Part shown: positions 13,272 through 24,044 of the stretch, piece after piece | Position numbering within the stretch: position 1 is the first letter of the stretch | Layout of the letters: each line of letters starts with the position of its first letter | Assembly: GCA_949825065.1 (NCBI GenBank) | Contig: OX463854.1 | Span: 13,801,112 to 13,865,111 of the forward strand | Reading direction: 5' to 3' | DNA from: Odontocerum albicorne | Lineage: Eukaryota; Arthropoda; Insecta; Trichoptera; Odontoceridae | Length of the DNA: 64,000 nucleotides | The notes under the pieces: generated by a model | Told to the model about the DNA's origin: nothing | The model's input: the letters and a program-made list of their open reading frames with translations, nothing else | The model's database searches: none | Made by a program: the position numbers and the translations under genes

Positions 13272-13592
13272 TCATGGGACAATTTCGGCCAAGAGCGGAG
13301 AGATTTTTGGGAAATAACTGTTCAACAGATGTTTGGATCGATGTACTGACTTAGAAATTTCTAGGGCCTCTAATCTGTCCAATTTATTTCCGTTACTACT
13401 GACATGTAAGAATTTGGCATCATCGATAGAAAAAGTATCGTTTTCACGGTGACAATGATTAGCCATTTCAGAATAAATAAGAGGATTTGTTAAGGCGGAT
13501 TTGTGTTCACGAAATCTCTTTTCAAAAGATCTTCCTGTCTTTCTTATATAGAAATTATCACAGCCAGCACATACGAGTACAAGTTTATACAC
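13272..13592 (-). pseudogene. PLE GIY-YIG endonuclease domain, left copy
   Basis: An uninterrupted minus-strand frame of 106 codons covers the GIY-YIG nuclease that PLEs carry after their reverse transcriptase. Visible motifs are MYKLVLVCAGC (first Tyr), FYIRKTGRSFEKRFREHK with the catalytic Arg and the EH pair, and NKLDRLEALEI with the conserved Glu. The canonical YIG is changed to YIR here, whereas the right copy has YIG. The frame contains two extra codons (6 bp, TACTCG/CTCGTA at 13,572-13,579) missing from the right copy. Reverse transcriptase sequence is absent, so the fragment is not an active element. Confidence 0.8.
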
Positions 13593-13744
13593 ACCACTGT
13601 TGCTTAGTATTCCATTTTTGCCTTTCCCATTAAATAAGAGTTTCCGGAGATTAAAACTAGTGTAAAAAGCTGGCTTTATGTGACTTGGAATATTTTGGTT
13701 ATTTCATATGATAAAAACATGTCATATGAAATAACCAAAAATAT

Positions 13745-14184
13745 TCGAAGTCACATAAAGCCAGGACTTTACACTAATTTTAATCTCCGGAAACTCTTAT
13801 TTAATGGAAAAGGCAAAAATGGAATACTTAGCAACAGTGGTATGTATAAACTTTTATGTGCTGACTGATAATTTCTATATAGGAAAGACAGGAAGATCTT
13901 TTGAAAAGAGATTTCGTGAACACAAATCCGTCTTAACAAATCCTCTAATTTATTCTGAAATGGCTAATCATTGTCACTGTGAAAACCATACTTTTTCTAT
14001 CGAGGATGTCAAATTCTTACATATCAGTAGTAACGGAAATAAATTGGACAGATTAGAGGCCCTAGAAATTTCTAAGTCAGTACACCGATCCGAACATCTG
14101 TTGAACAGTTATTTCCCAAAAATCTCTCCGCTCTTGGCCGAAATTGTCCCATGCCTCCCTCATCCCTCAGCCCCCAACCGTTGA
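13745..14184 (+). pseudogene. PLE linker and GIY-YIG domain, right copy
   Basis: The frame begins in the linker between reverse transcriptase and nuclease (HIKPGLYTNFNLRKLLFNGK). It then gives MYKLLCAD, where a 2-bp deletion relative to the left copy shifts the frame, and resumes as NFYIGKTGRSFEKRFREHK and DRLEALEISK. It ends at a TGA near 14,184. Motif residues (YIG, Arg, EH, Glu) are present. This copy lacks the 6-bp insertion that marks the left copy. The frameshift and missing reverse transcriptase make it a pseudogene. Confidence 0.8.
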
Positions 14185-14383
14185 ACCGTGTATATCGGTA
14201 CCAGTTCGAACAGCATTTAGTCTTGTTTGCGCTGCCCTGAAGATGAGGTGAAAGCCTTGAAACCGGTAGGGTTATACCGTCACAAAAAAGTGGAAAAAAC
14301 AGTGTTTGATAAAAATTAATTACAATGTCTTTAAACCTCCACAACGTTATTGCCTTAACTATAAACAAAATATTATCTTTGGC

Positions 14384-15400
14384 TCCAGTATTTGACATTT
14401 GTCTTACGAATCACAAGAATAGGCATGTAACTCGCGGAAAAAAATTCCCCATAGAATTAAAGACGATGTTGTCTCTCAACCACAATATCAAACCTATCGT
14501 TCCGCTTTGTTAACACATTACCAATGCAGAAAGGAAAATCTTTTTTAGAAACTAACAAAAACTTCTCGCAGGAAAGTTATGTCTCACTTTACCGAAAAAC
14601 TCTCGTTAAATGAATTAACGATAACGTAAGTTCCGATTATTGTATTTGCTTTATTCTAATACATAATAATTGAGAACGAACATAAGTGAAATGACTTAAT
14701 TTTAGTTATTTCGTTTAAAATAGTTATATGTTAACTTAACTCAATAATTTTAAATGAAGCCTTAAAAATAACTAAAAGTTATTGTTATTTCTGTTAGTGT
14801 GTATAATCGAGAAAAAAATATCACCAGTTCTTATCAAAGTACCTGTGATGTAATAATGTTTCAAGAAAAATGTAGAAAAATGTTTTGCATTTGGATGTAA
14901 ACTTATTTGCTATCTAAATTTCATGGAGCAATAATTAAGTAAACTTCCAGAAATTCACAATATTTATATGTATTCATTTAAAACCTTAAAAAATATTTGT
15001 GTTACACTTCATCATACATCCTTCCACTAGTTGAATGCAATAAACTGTTGAAATGCTCACGTATTATCACTTATATATAGCGGCATAAGCTTTCCCACCT
15101 CAATCAAAATTTTAAATAAAAATATCACCGACTTTCATATCACAGGCACTAGCTACGCTCCAGCAAAGATTGTTTTTTGGCTTTACCACTCTTTAATTTT
15201 AGCCATGCTCTTTTATAACACATGCTTCTAGATAATGGAATCTTTTAGCATGTATGTCAAATAAAATAAGTCTCGTACTATTGTCAATCAATTATATAGC
15301 GCAGGTTTTTTTTCACCGCCTTTCTTCTGATCATTGATGACCTTGTTAAATGTGCATTTGTTTGTAATTTTTATTTTATTTATTATTTTGGTTTCCTTAT
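14384..15400. other. No feature recognised
   Basis: AT-rich spacer. I see no gene, transposon end or ordered repeat. Confidence 0.5.
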
Positions 15401-15404
15401 GCAG

Positions 15405-15605
15405 ATTGCCGAAAGTCTTTTGACAGCATGCAAAATATTCTTACGTACTTTAGGCATGTTGCTAAAAATCCGGAGAAGCCGAACTGAAGAATCGCAGGAA
15501 CTGTTGAGAATGGGCGAGCAAGAGGAATGTGTTCTATGACATGGATGGATCAAATAAAGGAGATATTAAATAAACGAGAGCTAAATATTTTGCCAGTTTT
15601 TTAGT
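15405..15605 (+). pseudogene. LINE C-terminal fragment
   Basis: In frame, LTYFRHVAKNPEKPN then GRARGMCSMTWMDQIKEILN parallels the FGHVxRxP ... GxRxRGRxxxxWxDQIKE end of RTE-type LINE proteins. A stop interrupts the first half. No tail or target duplication was identified. Confidence 0.55.
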
Positions 15606-16758
15606 GTAAATAGATTATATCTACATTTTAAACGTAAAATTTATAATACAAATGTATAATATGAAATATCTTTACAATCTTAATATTTAACGCTAATAAA
15701 ATTTAATGAGAGGGAAAATAAGGAAACATGAAGAAATATTTAAGAAATTTCACTAAAATATTCATTTTTCTGAAATAATCTCCCTTGTGTTTAATACAAA
15801 AGTTATGTACAAACTTTCTAAAAATAATTAAAATTCAAATGAATAAACTTTGTATGTGGAACATAAATAAGTTTTATTATGTTTTGTTCTGAAATACCTG
15901 TTTGTGTATGAATAAATTAGTTTCTACCCTTGAAATGTTTAGAATATAATTTTTCCCTCATTTTCTTCAAATATTTTTTGTTCACTAATGAGAAAGCCGC
16001 AAATTCACTGCGGCTACATATTTCCAACTTTTAATTAGAGTGAAAAAATAATATATATATATATATGTTAGATAGCGCAAATTCACATGAAATATTTCAA
16101 CTTTATCCGTGTTTTTTTACCTTACTGTTACACAACAGCAAAAAACACACACCAACAAACATATGTTCACATGTTTTTGCTTAAATTATTTTGGAAATTA
16201 TTAAAAAAATCATCATAAATTTATATCACCAATTGAAAACGTATCGTCGGTGAAAATATAATATTTAGCTTTAGGATAGAAATTTTTCATCTGTTATTGA
16301 ATAAAAAATCTGAAATTTAATATGATATAAGAAATATTAAATATTTTATTGTCTAAGGATGCTGAAATGTTGTTTTTCTTCTTTTATCTTATTTTGCCGT
16401 TCTCTAGAGATTACTAAGGCATGTTATCGCCATAAGGAAAAAATACTTAAATAAATAATAAATTTAAATTCGTTTTATTCCTACATTAGACTAATAACTG
16501 AATTTAATAAAAAAAAAAACAAGTTCAATTTTTTTTTGACAAATACGATAAAATGTATTTTATTAAATAATATATATTTTCCATAAAATATGTGTTTTTA
16601 TGTTTAAGAATTCATATTAAAATTTAGAATATTGAAGTAAGTTTAAAGAAAAAATATTTATTGGAATTGCAATATCAAAATTTTTTACCCAAAAATTATT
16701 TCAAATAAGTGCTTTGAGTATTGCAATAAAAAAAATATTCAAGTCCTTATCCTCTAGA
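15606..16758. other. No gene; AT-rich
   Basis: Contains a short TA run at about 16,050-16,066 and homopolymer runs. Nothing else recognised. Confidence 0.5.
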
Positions 16759-16759
16759 C

Positions 16760-17007
16760 CAGTGCTTAAATAGTGCTTAATGAATTGGTGTCGGTCCGTA
16801 GTACGATGGTACGATGGCATGCACTAGCCGTAGTACCCATACACCTTGACATTAGTAAGGTCCAAGTTGTATTCTTTGAATTGAAAAATTAATATATTTT
16901 AAAAACATTTTGAAATACCCACTCCACCTTAAAAAAATAAGCCGGTCTCCAAGTGACACTGAAAAGAATATACTAGTCTAACCTGCGGGAAAGTTTGAGT
17001 TGCACTG
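16760..17007. mobile_element. Non-autonomous hAT element, 248 bp
   Basis: Ends CAGTGC and GCACTG form a short terminal inverted repeat. The flanking octamers CTCTAGAC (16,752-16,759) and CTCTAGGC (17,008-17,015) match at seven of eight positions, as expected for an old hAT target duplication. There is no coding capacity. The same CTCTAG target core is used by the hAT element at 17.6 kb. Confidence 0.65.
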
Positions 17008-17602
17008 CTCTAGGCCACAGTTGCATAAATATGAATTCAAATAAAAATTTAGACATATAAGGTTTATAAAATAGCGACAAAATGCATAAAATACAATTAT
17101 TATATCAATATGTGGTGCAAAATAAAATTATAAAACTACTGTATTTTGATAGGCAATAAAATGTTATAATGAAATTAATTCTATAAGTTGAAAATCATTA
17201 TGTCATATAAAGGTCAGATGTAGGAATTGAATTTTTAGAGGAACATCAAGATTCTTAAGACAATTTAGTTACTTATCAACGTAACGTTAACGAAAGAGAA
17301 ATAGCATATCAAAATATTATTAGTGACATGATGAAGGGAGAAGTGTTCCAATTTTTGAAAGGATTTCGTGCAAATGTCTAAGCCCATTTTTGCCCAATAT
17401 ATCTTTAATAAAAAATGAGGATAATCGTCTTAATGAGTAAAAAGTGAAATAACATCTTAATTTTTAACTCGAAATATCAAATTAGCCTCATATATTCCTA
17501 AGATAGCTGCGTCAAAATACTTAAGTGAAAAGCACTATTTCGTAACATCGGGCATCAAAAAGAGTTCCGAAATTGAAGTTCAACTACTACCATGCTCTAG
17601 AA

Positions 17603-18067
17603 CTGGGGTCTCCAAACTTTTTAGCCTAAGGACCATACTGACTCCTCCACTAAGTCCCAATAGCCAAGACCTAGCTAGCTATCATATTAACATACTGTAG
17701 TTTTGAATTACGCGCCAATTTTCGTATTGGGACTAGCCGGCGGGTGAGATATGTATGGCGCAGGGGGCGAGGGTAGACTCCGCTTCGTTCGCAATTTCGG
17801 TTGGTTTGTAATTGTAAGTGTTTAGGATAAATCTCATATCATTAATTACAGTTAAAATGTTCAATTTCATTATCTTTGTCAGTTATTGTGTTTCTTAAGT
17901 GATCGTTAAATAAAAACATCTGATAATTATTTTGTATGATTTACTTATCATAAATTGTAAATTTTACAATGTAATCAAAATAAACTATGATGGGCCGGAT
18001 ACCGGGCATATCCGGCTTGCTACCGCAGGTCGGTGTTGGCCCGCGGGCCGTAGTCTGGAGACCCCTG
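17603..18067. mobile_element. Non-autonomous hAT element, 465 bp, intact duplication
   Basis: The terminal inverted repeats are CTGGGGTCTCCAAACT at the left and, complemented, CAGGGGTCTCCAGACT at the right. They are flanked by a perfect 8-bp direct repeat CTCTAGAA (17,595-17,602 and 18,068-18,075), the hallmark of hAT transposition. The interior is more GC-rich at both subterminal parts (GCCGGCGGGTGAG near 17,740; GGCCCGCGGGCCG near 18,040) and codes for no transposase. The perfect duplication suggests a fairly recent insertion. Confidence 0.88.
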
Positions 18068-18079
18068 CTCTAGAACAAT

Positions 18080-18635
18080 ACATTTTGATAAAAAAAGGAT
18101 TCAAATATAAGCCAGGATGCTTCGATGCTAAACAATCATACAATCTAATGAACAACACCGCAAATAGCAATTCCCATAAAAAAAATGTCTTGCAATAAAT
18201 TTATATTTAATTAAAAAGGTTTATTTTGTCTTTTTGAGTATCAAACCATATTGTTTTTTTGTCAGAATCTAAATATTGTTAAATATTATAAAAAAACGTT
18301 TTAAGGATGATAATTTTAAATCATATTTTTGTATTTTGCTTAAAAATTATAATTATAAAAACAGTATTTGTAAAATTCCATTAAAAGTGCTCGGTTTCCT
18401 TTGAATTCAAAATAATTAAATCTGGGAGATATCTAACCGTTAAGTCAAATGAATTAATTATCCGGTCTTTACATAAACAACGCGCATAAAACGAAAGCCA
18501 AAATTTTCAATTAGGTCTCTTGTGTTTGTCATTGAGTAAGAACAATTCACGAAAATAATTTTCAAAACAAACACCATCGCTGAGGAGGGAAAGCAGAAAT
18601 AAGGGAAAATTCAAAACGGGAAAATTCTCGTAGAG
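18080..18635. other. No feature recognised
   Basis: AT-rich spacer between the hAT element and the GC-richer candidate promoter. Confidence 0.4.
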
Positions 18636-18639
18636 TGCT

Positions 18640-18780
18640 CTACACACATCAATAAGTCGTAGCCAAAAAATCTCGGAAATTCTCGGAAAACTTCGGCAAA
18701 GCTCGGCTTGTCACAGGCCGCATCTGTGATCTACGTATTTAGTGTGCTTTAAGCTTTCGTACAGTGCGATAGCGCGCGGA
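18640..18780 (+). promoter_or_regulatory. Candidate promoter region
   Basis: This short stretch is clearly less AT-rich than its surroundings and contains repeated CTCGGAAA/TTCGGCAAAG phrases, then CTTTCGTACAGTGCGATAGC, where ACAGTG could be an initiator. It immediately precedes a long non-coding stretch ending in a consensus splice donor at 19,243. That arrangement is what an insect promoter plus untranslated first exon looks like. No TATA box at a fitting distance is obvious. Confidence 0.3.
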
Positions 18781-19242
18781 CTTCCATTTTCGGCTAAATA
18801 CTGAAATATTTAATTTTTTATAAAAGAAAAGTGTCAAAAAATCTGTTTTAAAACTATATGTGACTTTAGTAAAAGTTCGGTGTAAACTTTAAGCTTATTC
18901 TATTTTATGTATAAGGTGATTTGAAAGTTTGTATAAAGCGTTCTGAAAACATGTGTATTTTGTGTCAAACTTAGTGATAAAGTTTTGAATTAATTAAAAT
19001 TTTGATTAAATTCTTCATTATCGACAGAAAAGTTAGTACAGATAGTAAGAATGTGGTAAATTTGCCTTTCTTTGAAATTTGAGATAATTTTAAAAGTTCG
19101 TGTTTATAAAATTTCAATGTCAAACATTGAAAAGTATTGAAAATAAAGATTTCATTGAGTGTTTTTGTTCTGACAATTTATCACATAGTGATTTAAAAAA
19201 ACAATCGTGAATTTGGATTTGGCAAAAGGGAAGATTTTAGAG
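18755..19242 (+). other. Candidate 5' untranslated first exon
   Basis: After the GC-richer pocket comes about 450 bp of non-coding, GTG- and AAAGT-rich sequence of the texture common in insect 5' UTRs. It ends AAGATTTTAGAG followed by GTAAGTTA, a consensus donor. No long frame or repeat similarity is seen in it. If transcribed, it could splice to the exon at 36,826, whose first codon after the acceptor is ATG. That connection is inference only. Confidence 0.3.
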
Positions 19243-19600
19243 GTAAGTTAATTAATGATTATATAGTTACTAGGTGTATTATGAATTTTTCTTTTTAATG
19301 TAAATTTTCTACAACATAGATTAGCATCTTTTTTAATGCAAATTTTCCTGATTATTTTACCTTTTTTCCTTAAAACTAGTTAAACAATATATTTTATCTA
19401 ATTACTGACGTAATTTTGATTCAGGGCGAATTAAAATTAAATCAAATTTTTCTTTCAGACAATTAAATGGCAAATGTATCGCTTTAACGATAAAAATAAA
19501 GAAATGAGTTTGAAGGGAAAAGTGTGTGATGGTTTTTTATTCCAGTTAACTTGTTTTTTTTTTTAGAAATTTATTCTAATTGTAAAATATGAATGAGTTA
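19243..19600. other. Putative intron start; nothing else seen
   Basis: AT-rich DNA without recognisable elements. Confidence 0.4.
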
Positions 19601-19895
19601 GAGCGCTCTTCAGGAGAGTTTGCTCTCCAAACAGTGCTCTATAAATTGTCATTATAAGATTATAAAATAACCGATTTATAAATATTTGTTATTGATTATT
19701 GATTTATAAATATTCGTTATTATCATCAGTGAGATACAGGCAAAAGCCTAGTTTACTGGGGATACGACAAATGAAAGGCAACAAACCCAGATCCATTAAA
19801 ATTGTATGTCCAAATTAAATTACCTGTGGTTTTTTTGCAAATGGTGTATATTTCTTGTCATGTGTTATAATAAATAAATAAATAAATAAAATGAA
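19600..19895 (+). mobile_element. LINE 3' UTR with (ATAA)n tail
   Basis: GAGCGCTCTTCAGGAGAGTT and the following CTCTATAAATTGTCATTATA match the 3' UTR at 5.79 kb. Then GTGAGATACAGGCAAAAGCC (19,729) to TTTCTTGTCATGTG leads into a run of ATAA units at about 19,870-19,890. The last 160 bp are nearly identical to the insertion at 54.24-54.39 kb. No coding part is retained. Confidence 0.7.
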
Positions 19896-19899
19896 AATT

Positions 19900-20545
19900 T
19901 GCCTTTTTGAAATTTACTCAAGGTTTCTTTTTGTATTAACGAGTATTAGTTTCACCCGACAACAGTTTTTTTGTGAACCTATTTGCAAAACTCGCTTGAG
20001 GTAAAATATCAGCGTCCAATCTTTTCACTTATACGTGTAAGTCGGCACATAGTCCAATGATAAACATTTATACTGGCAAACGGTTGCTCTGAAATAATAC
20101 TTTCAGCGGACTAGCTTCACCTTAATTTTTCTTTTAGACCTAATGTCATCTTATTGTAGTATCTGATTTTTGTTGTTAATAAAGTACTTTTTATGAGTTC
20201 TTACTGATTAAAACTTATAAGTCTTTCAAAAACTAAATTCTTCAGTATATTTAAAATGCCAATAATATTAAAATGTTGATGTTGTTGCCACTGCAACCAT
20301 GGGTTTATATCTGAAAACTGTTTGTTCAAATAAGTGCAACATCTTGTACAAATAAACATGCACCTTTGTCATATTTTGCTAGCGGCACTATCCATATCGT
20401 TCAGGATTTCTTATAACAATATCCATTATCAACAAAAACGTTTTATTAAGAATATATGAAAAAACAATAGTCTAAAACAAATTAATTTACCTCTTAAAAT
20501 CAAAGAAATTAAAATATTCCTAAAAAAACATTTCTAAAAAAAATA
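19900..20545. other. No feature recognised
   Basis: AT-rich spacer without recognisable genes or repeats. Confidence 0.4.
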
Positions 20546-20549
20546 TTCG

Positions 20550-20690
20550 GCTCCTTTATTTTTTCTAACGTCCACGTTTTACTCCTACACATCAAATATG
20601 GTATGAAAATACTCTAGGAAACTATTATCTAAGCAGATTTTAAAACTGCCCGGTTCGAGCATACGAATATATGTTTTAATACCCTATTGA
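20550..20690 (-). pseudogene. LINE scrap, minus strand
   Basis: On the minus strand, GGAGTAAAACGTGGACGTTA translates to a piece comparable to the YGCETWTL motif of LINE proteins. The same nucleotide phrase occurs in the longer LINE remnant at 39.47 kb. Heavily decayed. Confidence 0.35.
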
Positions 20691-20699
20691 CATAAAAAA

Positions 20700-22380
20700 T
20701 ACACTCTGCAAACGAAGGAGAAAGGTTTGAAATACGCCTTTTCATGTTGGTTGGTATAGGGTTATTTTTCAAAAGAAAATTGTCAAAAAAATCAAATCTA
20801 CCTTGGTTACTTTAAGTATTTAAACTCTTGTGTAATAAAAGGAGAAGAAAATAATTCCTTCCAGGGCAGTTAAATGACATAAATGGCTTTGTTGGCTCAG
20901 TTGTTCTGTGCAACAGGATAACTACAGCAGTCCAAGTTATATTTGGAGCGTGACAGGTTCAACTTAATTATAATAGAACAAAAGAAATGAAGATTTTTTA
21001 AGTAAGGAAACCATAAGACAAAAAAAAAGCTTAATTATTTCTGGTTGTGCAAGTCAAAGTGACACGTTTAAGGACGAATTTTATCCTAACTGTTGTCACG
21101 ATGGGGTTGAGATACACCAGAATATATTATCAATAATATAACATCAACAATATGTGTTGTTTAAACTGTTCAACTTATGCACAAAATTTAAAGTTTAAGT
21201 AGAAAATTCAAAATGATAAATCATATGAAAAATTAAAATCTTCAAAAAAAATCAAATCAAAGAACTCTTGCGATGATTCAGTATCATTAAACAGTACCGG
21301 ATAATAAATCATCGTAATTTAATTTGTATACTAAGCAATAATTCATATTTGACATAAAATTGTCTTTGATCTCATGTATGTACTCGTATGTATGTATGTA
21401 TGTCTTTGATCTAATTGAAGGTTTCCTTTGATATAACTAAGGCCAGTTTTGTGTCCTTACCTTTGATCGGATTTAAGCTTGTATTTGACGTAATAATGCC
21501 TAATTGAATTGGATAATATCAAGACATGCCGTAAATAAGGAAGTAACTTTAATGTCACTTAATAAATCATGTATATTACTTAATTTTTAAAGAAATATTT
21601 TTATACAATACGCCATTTAGATGTCTTGGATTAATGTTGACCAATCTTTTTGACCCTCTTGACAAAACTGACATGAGGTTTAAGCTCACGGCTCATACGT
21701 GTAGTTTTTTTTTAATTAATAGATACGACATTTTGAAATATTAATACCTGGATATTTGAAATACTGAACACATTTACCTTGAGTATTCTGAACGAACTAT
21801 TAACATGACATTCACTTGACTTCATGTGGTGCATCTATGGAACTGATGGCAACCATAAAAAACTCCTTTTAGATATCATCCTACGGTGAGACCACTAACA
21901 GCCATACATTAGTTGGCTGGGATTGGATTTTTGAGAAGACTTCTCAAATTCTGTATCTCTGCGTCGAATGGCAGGGGAGACGACACCATAGAATCCCGTG
22001 ACGTAACATAAAGAGTTGGTTTCTAAATAGGAAGTGGTGATCCTGCGTGATGATCGTCAACGCCATGTTAATATTTTTGCCATTCAGAACATGCATATTC
22101 TGCGATAAAATTGCAAAAAAAGGCCGTAGCTGACACCCTTAGAACATACTCGTATATATGATCGCTCCCCAGGTGCTTATAAACATCACAGTGAAAAAAT
22201 ATTGACATATTATTTTTTTATTAAACAACGATGTTTTATTGTTATTTTTTTATGATTTATAGAAAATAGTTCGCAAGCAGCATGAAACAACCTGACGAGC
22301 CACAGCTTAAATAATATGTGCTCAGATTTTCATAGAATTATACATTTTTAAGACCATTATGAACTTCATAGATTAAAACT
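20700..22380. other. No gene; small simple repeat
   Basis: Includes a GTAT run at about 21,376-21,402. A somewhat GC-richer pocket at 21,890-22,120 has only short frames and no recognised similarity. Confidence 0.4.
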
Positions 22381-22384
22381 GAGC

Positions 22385-22560
22385 TTTCATGGCCGAGTTG
22401 GTACCTACGATGCCTATTTTTCGACCCGAAAATTATATTTTAAAATCTCTTTAGGATCTTTATGGTTGATTAAAAGAGATTGCCACTTATTAATAAATCA
22501 ATCAAGTTTCAATCTATACATCGAAAATGTTGTGAAAAATTAGAATGTATTATTAAGTAA
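22385..22560 (+). mobile_element. SINE-A, diverged
   Basis: Head TTTCATGGCCGAGTTGGTAC (good A box) without a clear B box. The tail AAAGAGATTGCCACTTATTA then ATACATCGAAAATGTTGTG follows the SINE-A tail pattern. Confidence 0.5.
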
Positions 22561-22984
22561 GTTATGTAATATATTTTTAAACTAAGTCAAATGTATCCCA
22601 TTGCCTCCGAATATCAAGCGGAAAATATCCCTAGTGACATTATTGCCATGTGACGACATCTACTAATAAACGAGCAAGACTTTAAGGATATCTTTAGCAA
22701 AATCGCATAATTTGAGCCACGACGTAATTTGCGCCTTTTTGCAACATTTTACTTTTATCTAGTTTTTCTTGGCACATAACTAACAATAATAAACACATAG
22801 CAGATACTCGTACCTTTATGAATTTAATTTATTTTCAAGGAAATCATGTTGAGTTAGTCCTCACAGAATATTACTACGCTTGTAAATATTATGAAATATT
22901 TCAATAGTTTTTCTGTTTTCTGATTTTTTATTATAACAATAAACGTAAGTACGAGTATTATAATAATTACATAAATTCGTGCAA
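22561..22984. other. No feature recognised
   Basis: AT-rich spacer with two copies of the octamer discussed in the findings. Confidence 0.4.
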
Positions 22985-23095
22985 CACGCGCGTTCACCTC
23001 CTGTCTCGAGGCCATCTTCATCCAGAATGATCCCAGTTTGTAACGAGAGCAGTGCTCAAGTCATAGTCATACTGGTATCATATTTAGTATTAAGT
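22985..23095 (+). repeat. Unclassified interspersed repeat, copy 1
   Basis: GAGGCCATCTTCATCCAGAA, AATGATCCCAGTTTGTAACG, AAGCA/GAGCAGTGCT and GGTATCATATTT align in order with 31,355-31,450. The two copies are in the same orientation and about 75 percent alike by eye. Confidence 0.55.
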
Positions 23096-23099
23096 TTGT

Positions 23100-23885
23100 G
23101 TGTGTAGTGTTTTTAATTAACCGTTTTTTTTAAATAGGGGTCAAATGTTTGCATTATTTGATTGTTTAGTTAGTCAAGAATGTAAAAAAATTCCCCCCTT
23201 TTAAAAATTATTTAAGCCAATATATCACTAACGATGAAATACAACACAAATTTGACCTAAGCTGTGCTCTTATAAAAAAAAATCACTCAAACTAAAGACA
23301 GCCTCTTTGAAGAACAAACACGTGTCACAGCAATAAATGTAATTAATACAATAAGAAAAAAAAATTACTTGAGAACAACATTTTTTGAAAAGGATTAAAT
23401 TCAAAGTCAGTCGTACTATAACTATTATACATTAAAATCGGCGTATCACTGTAAAATATGTAATATAATTAATTTATGAGGAGTTTCTAGCGAAGGAAGT
23501 AATCAATATACTATATCCCCCATGAATATTGAAATATGAAAGGGCCAAAATCACCTCATTAACTGAAATAATATCTACTGTTCAACCTATTTTCCTATAA
23601 AAAGATTCTGTAACAATCGGCAAGCCTTTGTCAAGCACGCTGAATTTAAAAAAAATCATAGTATAAGTACCTTTATTGATTAATAAGAGTAAACTGTGGA
23701 CAGTAAAAGTAATGAAAGAAGCTACACAGTAAAAATATCTGCAGTGTAAATTTGTCCTTAAATAAGAAATGTTATCGTCAGGGATGAATGTGACCTACAA
23801 TGTGTATTGATGTGTAAAAGTTTAAGAAAATATGTCGTGATATGAGAGTCAGGCGATTTATACTCTCAGCCTAACCCATCAGGGG
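23100..23885. other. No feature recognised
   Basis: AT-rich spacer. Confidence 0.4.
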
Positions 23886-23889
23886 TATA

Positions 23890-24040
23890 ACTTAATAAAT
23901 ATAAATAAATAAATATTAGGTTTATTGACAGCAACATAGTATGTACAAGATCACACCTGAATAACACTTCTAAAACACATAAATTGCAGACAATACATCA
24001 GACACAGAAGCTGTCAAAAGGTCTTGGTACAAAAACTTAA
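23890..24040 (-). mobile_element. LINE 3' end, minus strand
   Basis: On the minus strand, GACCTTTTGACAGCTTCTGT leads to TACATACTATGTTGCTGTCA, then AATAAACC and a TTTA run. The same succession (GACCTTTTGACAGCTC, CATACTATGTTGCTATAAAT, AATAAACC, TTTATTTATT) forms the end of the copy at 43.86-44.08 kb. It is a non-coding tail with a polyadenylation-like AATAAA. Confidence 0.65.
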
Positions 24041-24044
24041 TGCT

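Larger units (their letters stand above)
13104..14363. mobile_element. Penelope-like element pair, head to head
   Basis: Two 5'-truncated copies of the same 3' part of a Penelope-like retroelement face away from each other. The left arm is on the minus strand (about 13,104-13,711), the right on the plus strand (about 13,722-14,363), with only about 10 bp (13,712-13,721) between. The arms align along about 600 bp. The whole is flanked by a near-perfect 18-bp direct repeat, AACACAATATTATTTTTG at 13,086 and AACAAAATATTATCTTTG at 14,364 (16 of 18 identical). This suggests the pair arrived as one insertion with a staggered-cut duplication of the kind PLEs make. Related ends lie at 27.4 and 31.5 kb. 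Confidence 0.8.

Noticed and set aside
17932..18198. Overlapping open frames on both strands
   Set aside because: They cross the right end of the hAT element and its target duplication, so they are not host genes.
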